NCBI RefSeq assembly: GCF_021044885.1
Contig: NZ_JAJNOD010000001.1
Span: 1 to 64,000 of the forward strand
Direction of reading: 5' to 3'
Length of the DNA: 64,000 nt
From: Microbacterium nymphoidis
GTDB lineage: Bacteria; Actinomycetota; Actinomycetes; Actinomycetales; Microbacteriaceae
Below are positions 59,446 through 64,000 of this stretch, in pieces (the first letter of the stretch is position 1; every line of letters begins with the position of its first letter). Below the pieces are notes generated by a model, which worked only from the letters and a program-made list of their open reading frames with translations, was not told the DNA's origin and searched no databases. The position numbers and the translations under genes are program-made.

Positions 59446-60549
59446 TCAGGTGAGACCGAGCGCTGCGGGAGCATCCAGCGCCGAGTCCACGAGGTGAATG
59501 CGTTCACCCAGCGTTCGTCCGGCACCGAGCGAGCGCAGGAGCTGCCACGCGGGCACGTCCCTCGTCCACTGCTGGTGTCCGACCAGCACCATCGGGGCGA
59601 CATCTCGCTCATCCGCGTAGTAGTTCTCGCACGCGTCCGCGAAGATCTCCGACACGGTGCCTGCGGCTCCCGGCAGGAACACGATGCCACCATCGCAGCG
59701 GGCGAGCAGTGTCGCCTCCCGGATGGGGTTGGCGAAGTACTTCGCGATCGCCGTGGCGAACTGACCGGGCGGCTCATGCCCGTAGAACCAGGTGGGGATG
59801 CCGATTGATCGCGTACCGCCTGGCCAGCGACGGCGTACCTCCCGCGCCGTGCGCACCCAGCCGTCGATGTCGGCCGAGAAATCGGGCGCCTCTGCCAGCA
59901 CCGCGATGGCGGTGTCGAGGGCGTCATCGTCTTCGCCGGCGAGGTAGGCGCCGAGATTGGCGGCCTCCATCGCGCCCGGACCGCCGCCGGTGAGCACCGT
60001 GCACCCGCGCCGCGTCAGGTCCCGGCCGAGGCCGGCTGCAGCACGATACTGGTGGTCGCCGCGGTGCACGCCGTGGCCGCCCATCACGCCCACGACGCTG
60101 CCCCGCGCGTTGCCGGCGAGTTCTTCATCCAGTGCCGCGGAGACCGAATGGTCGTGGAGCGCCACCGCGAGGGATGCGGACACCGTGGAGTGCGGGGTGT
60201 GGGTGCGCGACCAGGCGTAGACCATGCCGTCGAGGCTCGCCGCGTAACCGTCCGTGCCGTACAGCTCATCCGCCGTGTACAGCTCACCGCGGTAGGGATC
60301 GAACGGCACGTGCGGGATCCGGGGGAACACCAGAGCGCCCGCGCCGCGTAGCCGTTCATCCACTTCGTCGGTGAGAAGGCAGCCCAGGAACACCGCGCCC
60401 GAGACGGCCGCGGACAGCAGTTCCTCGCTGCGCTCGCGCAGGTCGAGGGATTCGATCACGCTGCCGCGCAACGAGGGCCGGCCCGCCACGTCGGTGAACT
60501 CGGCGTCGAAGGCCGGCAGGGAATCGATGCGTCGCACGTGCCGGGTCAT
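59446..60549 (-). CDS. LOG-like Rossmann nucleotide-binding protein, divergent
   Basis: 367 aa. The C-terminal half has [37 protein letters not shown] and [15 protein letters not shown], the last being a variant of the PGGxGTxxE LOG motif with Ala-Ala in place of Gly-x. The N-terminal 140 residues (including [18 protein letters not shown]) are specific to this subgroup. A phosphoribohydrolase role is possible but the changed motif makes it uncertain. TAGGGT lies 6 nt before the ATG. Confidence 0.8.
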   Translation of the reverse strand: MTRHVRRIDSLPAFDAEFTDVAGRPSLRGSVIESLDLRERSEELLSAAVSGAVFLGCLLTDEVDERLRGAGALVFPRIPHVPFDPYRGELYTADELYGTDGYAASLDGMVYAWSRTHTPHSTVSASLAVALHDHSVSAALDEELAGNARGSVVGVMGGHGVHRGDHQYRAAAGLGRDLTRRGCTVLTGGGPGAMEAANLGAYLAGEDDDALDTAIAVLAEAPDFSADIDGWVRTAREVRRRWPGGTRSIGIPTWFYGHEPPGQFATAIAKYFANPIREATLLARCDGGIVFLPGAAGTVSEIFADACENYYADERDVAPMVLVGHQQWTRDVPAWQLLRSLGAGRTLGERIHLVDSALDAPAALGLT

Positions 60550-60555
60550 GCCAGC

Positions 60556-60561
60556 ACCCTA
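60556..60561 (-). promoter_or_regulatory. -10 box of LOG-like gene (leaderless)
   Basis: TAGGGT on the minus strand, 6 nt before the ATG at 60549. Confidence 0.6.
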
Positions 60562-60635
60562 GCCGGTGGGCGAGCGCGGTCCGTCGGGAGACGCCCGAAA
60601 CGCGGACGGTGTCCTTCGCCGCGCTCGCGGTGGGG

Positions 60636-60641
60636 TAAGCT
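60636..60641 (+). promoter_or_regulatory. -10 box of rpsO
   Basis: TAAGCT, giving a leader of about 85 nt before the rpsO ATG. Such a leader could host autoregulation by S15, as in other bacteria; no specific motif is confirmed. Confidence 0.5.
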
Positions 60642-60729
60642 GTTGTGGTTGCCGTTTGATCGGCCGCGGATAAGAGAGCTCACGGATTCACCGATGGGCA
60701 CCGCGCAACGAGAGAGAGGGGATCGTTCT

Positions 60730-60999
60730 ATGGCACTGGAAGCAGACGTCAAGAAGGCGATCATCGAAGAGTACGCGACGCACCCCGGTGACACCGGATC
60801 CCCCGAGGTGCAGGTCGCGATGCTGACGCAGCGCATCAAGGACCTCACCGAGCACCTCAAGGAGCACAAGCACGACCACCACTCGCGTCGTGGTCTGTTC
60901 CTGCTCGTCGGTCAGCGCCGTCGCCTGCTGGGTTACCTGCAGGATGTGGACATCAACCGTTACCGCTCGCTCATCGAGCGTCTCGGTCTTCGCCGCTAA
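60730..60999 (+). CDS. rpsO: 30S ribosomal protein S15
   Basis: 89 aa from the ATG at 60730, with GAGAGAGGGGA upstream. [37 protein letters not shown] is the S15 core; the C-terminal [13 protein letters not shown] is standard. It binds the 16S central domain early in 30S assembly. pnp, its usual neighbour, is not next; a terminator and a convergent MFS gene follow. Confidence 0.97.
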   Translation: MALEADVKKAIIEEYATHPGDTGSPEVQVAMLTQRIKDLTEHLKEHKHDHHSRRGLFLLVGQRRRLLGYLQDVDINRYRSLIERLGLRR

Positions 61000-61036
61000 G
61001 CAGCGCAGCCGCGTACAATCGCGCAAAACATTCTTG

Positions 61037-61067
61037 GAGGGCCGCCCCACGGTGTGGGGCGGCCCTC
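61037..61067. terminator. Bidirectional terminator after rpsO
   Basis: GAGGGCCGCCCCAC (61037-61050) and its complement (61054-61067), loop GGT. On the minus side the stem is followed by CAAGAATGTTTT, a better tail than on the + side. Confidence 0.85.
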
Positions 61068-61147
61068 GTCGTGTTCGTGGGGAACACGGGAACCGGCCCC
61101 CGCTCGAGGTTCACAGGAGCGAGCGGGGGCCGGGATCTGACACGGGA

Positions 61148-62374
61148 TCAGCCGGCCGACGCGGCGCCCGGAAGGAACAGTGCCACGGGGGAGCGACGCA
61201 CCGTCGCCGCGGTCACCGCGGCGAGCGCCAGCGCGAGCACGGCCAGCACCGAGAGCGCCAGCGGCCAGGACCCGGTGAGATCGTGGAGCACCCCGATGAG
61301 GAAGGAACCGGTCCCGGCAAGGGCGTAGCCTGCTCCCTGCGCGATCGCCGAGAGCGCCCCCGCGGATTCCTCGTCCGCAGCGAGCTGAACGATGAGCGCG
61401 AGAGCGAGGCCGAACGCCCCGCTCTGCACGGCACCCAGCACTCCCGTGATCGCCGCATACGGACCGTCGGACACCGTCAGCCACACCATGCCCGCTGCCG
61501 TGAGCACGCCGATCGCCGGGGCACACCACAGCAGCAGGGAACGCCGCCGGGCGATCATCGGCATCGCGAGCGTGGGCAGCAGCCCCGCGATGCTGAACCA
61601 CGCGAGCAGCCAGCCCGCTGCGGCGGCATCGATCCCGCGCTCCGCGAGGATCTTCGGCAGGTACGCGGTCACGGCGAAGTACAGCAGCGCCTGCAAGCCG
61701 AACATCACGGTGACCAGCAGCACCGTGGTCGTGGACGCCCGCGTGCGCGGGGCGCGAGGGGGAGCGCTGGCGAGGGGGGTGCCGCCGCCGCGCTGCGCCA
61801 GGAGCATGCCGAAGCACGCGATCACGGCGGGCACGGCCCACGCCCCCAGCGCGATGGGGACACTCTCACCGGAGGCACGGTACAGCGGGACGACGAGACT
61901 CGCCCCGATGGCGGCACCCACGCCGAAGGACATGCCGCTGAGACCGACCCACAGCCCGGAGGCGGCGATCGCCTTCAGGTACTGCGGCAGCAGCGTGCCC
62001 GCCGCCATGATCGCCGCTCCGGCGAGGAAGGTCCCAGGGAGCAGAGCGGCTGGCGCGAGAACTCGGAGCACGAGCGCCAGCGCCAGCACTCCCATCGATG
62101 CGGCGAGCGCACCGGTCGTGCCGATGCGCCGTGCGAGCAGGGGACCGAGGGGTGCCGTGAGGCCGAACGCGATCACCGGAAGCGTTGCGAGGGCGGATGA
62201 CCATCCGGATGACAGTCCGAACTGCATCGTCGTCTCGTGCAGCAAGGCCGCGACCGAGGTGATCGCCGGACGCAGGTTGATGCCCACGAGCAGCGCGACC
62301 GCGAGGAGGAGGGCGGGGGATGCCCCCGCCCTCCGGTACGCAGCGGTCTGAGGACGCTCAGAGACCCGTGACAC
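61148..62374 (-). CDS. MFS transporter (CynX/NimT type)
   Basis: 408 aa from the GTG at 62374, which has GAGGGA 4 nt upstream and overlaps the amidohydrolase gene; a GTG at 62395 is the alternative. LLVGINLRPAITSVAALL is the hallmark first helix of the CynX/NimT cyanate/nitroimidazole group, and about twelve helices follow. It shares an operon with the amidohydrolase upstream, so it may import or export its substrate or product (inference). Confidence 0.87.
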   Translation of the reverse strand: MSRVSERPQTAAYRRAGASPALLLAVALLVGINLRPAITSVAALLHETTMQFGLSSGWSSALATLPVIAFGLTAPLGPLLARRIGTTGALAASMGVLALALVLRVLAPAALLPGTFLAGAAIMAAGTLLPQYLKAIAASGLWVGLSGMSFGVGAAIGASLVVPLYRASGESVPIALGAWAVPAVIACFGMLLAQRGGGTPLASAPPRAPRTRASTTTVLLVTVMFGLQALLYFAVTAYLPKILAERGIDAAAAGWLLAWFSIAGLLPTLAMPMIARRRSLLLWCAPAIGVLTAAGMVWLTVSDGPYAAITGVLGAVQSGAFGLALALIVQLAADEESAGALSAIAQGAGYALAGTGSFLIGVLHDLTGSWPLALSVLAVLALALAAVTAATVRRSPVALFLPGAASAG

Positions 62375-63569
62375 GAAGTCCCTCGGCCACCACACGGCCG
62401 TCGTGGATGACCGTGCGGTCGCTGCCGCGGTCCATCACCGCGCTGGTCGGGGTCTCACCATCGACCAGCAGGAGATCGGCCCGATCGCCGACGCCCGTGC
62501 CGGGGTGCTCGCCCACACGGGTCAGCCGTGGGGCGTCGGGGGACATGATCGCCGCGCCTCCGGTGGTGGCGACCCCGAGAGCGAGCTCCACCAGATCGTC
62601 GCGGCGGAAGCCGTTCACGAACGCCAGCTGCCAGGTGCGATCGAGCATGTCGCCGTTGCCGTAGGGGCTCCAGTAGTCGCGCTGACCGTCCTCACCGAGC
62701 CCCACGCGAACGCCGGCCTCGGTGAGCGCGGCGAGTGAGAGGTGCTTCGTGGTGGACGGTGCCACGGTCGCCATCGAGATGTCGAGCTCCGCGAAGGTGT
62801 CGATCAGACGACGGCTCGTGGCCTCGCTGACTCCGCCGAGTTCATAGGCGTGGGACATCGTCACCTTGCCCTGCATGCCGAGCGCACGGGTCCGCTCGAT
62901 CACCAGCTCGGTGCTGAACACCCCCAGCTCACCCGGTTCATGCAGGTGGATGTCGACTTCCACCTGGTACTTCTCCGCCAGGCCGAACACGATGTCCAGG
63001 TGCCGGGCGGGATCGCGGTCCAGCTGCGAGGGATCGATGCCGCCGATCACGTCCGCGCCCTGTCGAAGGGACTCCTCGAGCCATTCGACCGTGCCCTCCT
63101 CTCGGAGGATCCCGGCCTGCGGGAAGGTCATCACCTGGACGTCGGCGTGGGCGGCGAAGCGCTCCTTCGCGGCCATCACCGCATCGAACTTCTCCAGCTT
63201 GCAGTCCACGTCCACCTGAGCGTAGGAGCGCACGCGCGTGGTGCCGTGCGCGATCATCTTCTCCAGGGTTCCGGCGACGCGGGTGGGCAGGTCGATCTCG
63301 GCATCGCGCCAGTTGCGACGGTCGTTCATCATCATTCCCCATACGCCGGGAGCACCCGTGTGCGGGCGGAACGGCAGACCGATCCGTGTGGAGTCGAGGT
63401 GCACGTGCACGTCGCTGAACGAGGGCAGCAGCAGCCGGCCCCGGCCCTCGACGTCGCCGGCCGCGAGCGGCGAAGCGGGGTCGTGCGGGCGGACGGCGGT
63501 GATGCGCCCGTCTTCGATCACGACGTCGGCGGGATCTGCGCCCCACGGGCGCGCGTCACGGATGATCAT
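62358..63569 (-). CDS. Cytosine deaminase-like amidohydrolase
   Basis: 403 aa from the ATG at 63569, with AAAGGAG upstream. The amidohydrolase metal site has FSDVHVHLDSTRIGLPF (HxH), VDIHLHEPGE, and MSHAYELGG, with the catalytic Asp in VGLGEDGQRDYW. TMATVAPSTTKHLSLA and the C-terminal DLLLVDGETPTSAV beta segment are consistent with the cytosine deaminase/N-isopropylammelide group. HEPGE and GEDG replace the usual SHCxE and SDNxxD stretches, so the substrate may not be cytosine. It overlaps the MFS gene downstream. Confidence 0.85.
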   Translation of the reverse strand: MIIRDARPWGADPADVVIEDGRITAVRPHDPASPLAAGDVEGRGRLLLPSFSDVHVHLDSTRIGLPFRPHTGAPGVWGMMMNDRRNWRDAEIDLPTRVAGTLEKMIAHGTTRVRSYAQVDVDCKLEKFDAVMAAKERFAAHADVQVMTFPQAGILREEGTVEWLEESLRQGADVIGGIDPSQLDRDPARHLDIVFGLAEKYQVEVDIHLHEPGELGVFSTELVIERTRALGMQGKVTMSHAYELGGVSEATSRRLIDTFAELDISMATVAPSTTKHLSLAALTEAGVRVGLGEDGQRDYWSPYGNGDMLDRTWQLAFVNGFRRDDLVELALGVATTGGAAIMSPDAPRLTRVGEHPGTGVGDRADLLLVDGETPTSAVMDRGSDRTVIHDGRVVAEGLRVTGL

Positions 63570-63631
63570 GGGTCTCCTTTCGGCCGCAGCGGCGAACAGC
63601 GCCGCGACGGCGGTGAGGTGTGTGCGCGTCT

Positions 63632-63650
63632 GGTGCATCGCCGATGCACC
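63632..63650. promoter_or_regulatory. 19-bp inverted repeat upstream of amidohydrolase
   Basis: GGTGCATCG-C-CGATGCACC, perfect 9-bp arms with a 1-nt centre, about 63 bp before the amidohydrolase ATG. The tiny centre suits an operator better than an RNA hairpin. The ABC gene stop is 19 bp further on. Confidence 0.5.
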
Positions 63651-63668
63651 TGACGGGCGCGGACGATG

Positions 63669-64000
63669 TCAGGCTGCGGCGAATTGGGCTGCGGCGGTGG
63701 GGAGATGGTGGCAGGCGATGTCGCCACGCGGGCGCTCGTCGATGCACACCTGCTGCTGTGCCGGGGAGAGCCCGGTGAACACCGGGCATCGCGTGCGGAA
63801 AACGCACCCGCTCGGCGGGCTGGACGGATGGGGGAGATCGCCGGTCAGACGGATGCGGCCGCTGCGATCCGCGTCGGGGTCCGGGCTCGGAACGGACGAC
63901 AGCAGCGCTCGGGTGTACGGGTGCTGCGGCGACTCGAACACCTCATCACGCGTGCCGTGCTCCAGGATCCGCCCGAGATACATGACCGCGACGTCGTCGG
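63669..64000 (-). CDS. Oligopeptide/dipeptide ABC ATPase, C-terminus (partial)
   Basis: Only the last 110 or so codons are inside the window; the 5' part lies beyond 64000. DDVAVMYLGRILEHGTRDEVFESPQHPYTRALLSSVP is the end of the ATPase domain (after the H-loop). It is followed by the oligopeptide-transporter C-terminal domain with the cysteine cluster GCVFRTRCPVF and QQVCIDERPRGDIACHH. It would be a DppD/OppF-like subunit. The amidohydrolase and MFS genes follow on the same strand, so a nutrient-uptake locus continues outside. Confidence 0.9.
   Translation of the reverse strand, partial: DDVAVMYLGRILEHGTRDEVFESPQHPYTRALLSSVPSPDPDADRSGRIRLTGDLPHPSSPPSGCVFRTRCPVFTGLSPAQQQVCIDERPRGDIACHHLPTAAAQFAAA

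Noticed and set aside
1..64000. tRNA or rRNA genes, insertion sequences or prophage
   Set aside because: No cloverleaf with T-loop GTTCGANTC, no rRNA-like stretch, transposase, integrase or att-like repeat was found by eye in the intergenic regions.

Overview
The window is 64 kb of gene-dense, high-GC DNA with many GTG starts and short intergenic gaps, and it reads as actinobacterial chromosome. The MEP-pathway genes dxr and ispG with a site-2 protease between them, the nusA-rnpM-infB-rbfA block, a PstP-like PP2C phosphatase, ECF41/carboxymuconolactone decarboxylase and PrsW point to Actinomycetota. The overall content fits Microbacteriaceae, probably Microbacterium or a close relative (inference; no marker gene was compared). 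No prophage, transposase, integrase, tRNA, rRNA or CRISPR array is visible, so this is mostly core chromosome with accessory genes between blocks.

Layout. 1-8 kb: YaaA, a DUF4870 membrane protein, a PP2C phosphatase, an orphan EccC/FtsK-like ATPase, an asparaginase and an OsmC protein. 7.47-8.02 kb: a 543-bp array of 32 degenerate 17-bp tandem repeats with no gene of its own. 8-18.3 kb: PlsC-like acyltransferase, lipoprotein FKBP, then dxr / murE(-) / rip / DUF3592(-) / fused anthranilate synthase(-) / ispG. The anthranilate synthase has a complete trp attenuator with an 11-residue leader peptide containing Trp-Trp. 18.3-23.2 kb: RIO kinase with a structured leader, a lipoprotein, an AlaX-like protein and a LOG protein. 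23.3-33.5 kb: translation and RNA block (nusA, rnpM, infB, rbfA), mutY, truB and ribF. 33.6-37.9 kb: SorC/DeoR regulator, deoC and two aldehyde dehydrogenase paralogues, the second missing its catalytic domain. 38-41.8 kb: ECF41 sigma factor with its carboxymuconolactone decarboxylase partner, and a SNF2 helicase. 42-52 kb: pfkA, oligopeptidase B, an OmpA-domain lipoprotein with NGDGSGS repeats, a Pit phosphate transporter with a small membrane partner, a metallophosphoesterase and aspA. 52-57.9 kb: ankyrin protein, GntR/FCD regulator, FAH-family hydrolase, PrsW protease, cytosolic FKBP and a serine hydrolase. 58-64 kb: two MFS exporters, a LOG-like protein, rpsO, an amidohydrolase and the end of an oligopeptide ABC ATPase.

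A recurring regulatory theme is a TAnnnT -10 hexamer 6-8 nt before the start codon. It is seen at about 18 genes and indicates widespread leaderless transcription; the trp leader peptide is one of them. Inside operons, ATGA/GTGA overlaps couple translation (truB to a 14-codon ORF to a membrane protein; a membrane protein to ribF; SorC to deoC; ALDH to ALDH; Pit to its small partner). Convergent gene pairs are usually separated by strong bidirectional hairpins.

The most unusual items are the 17-bp repeat array that supplies the stop codon of the plsC-like gene, the leaderless trp attenuator in front of a PhzE-type fused anthranilate synthase, the orphan EccC-like ATPase, and the ALDH paralogue whose catalytic domain has been deleted internally. 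All functional calls rest on reading motifs by eye; no alignments or searches were run.
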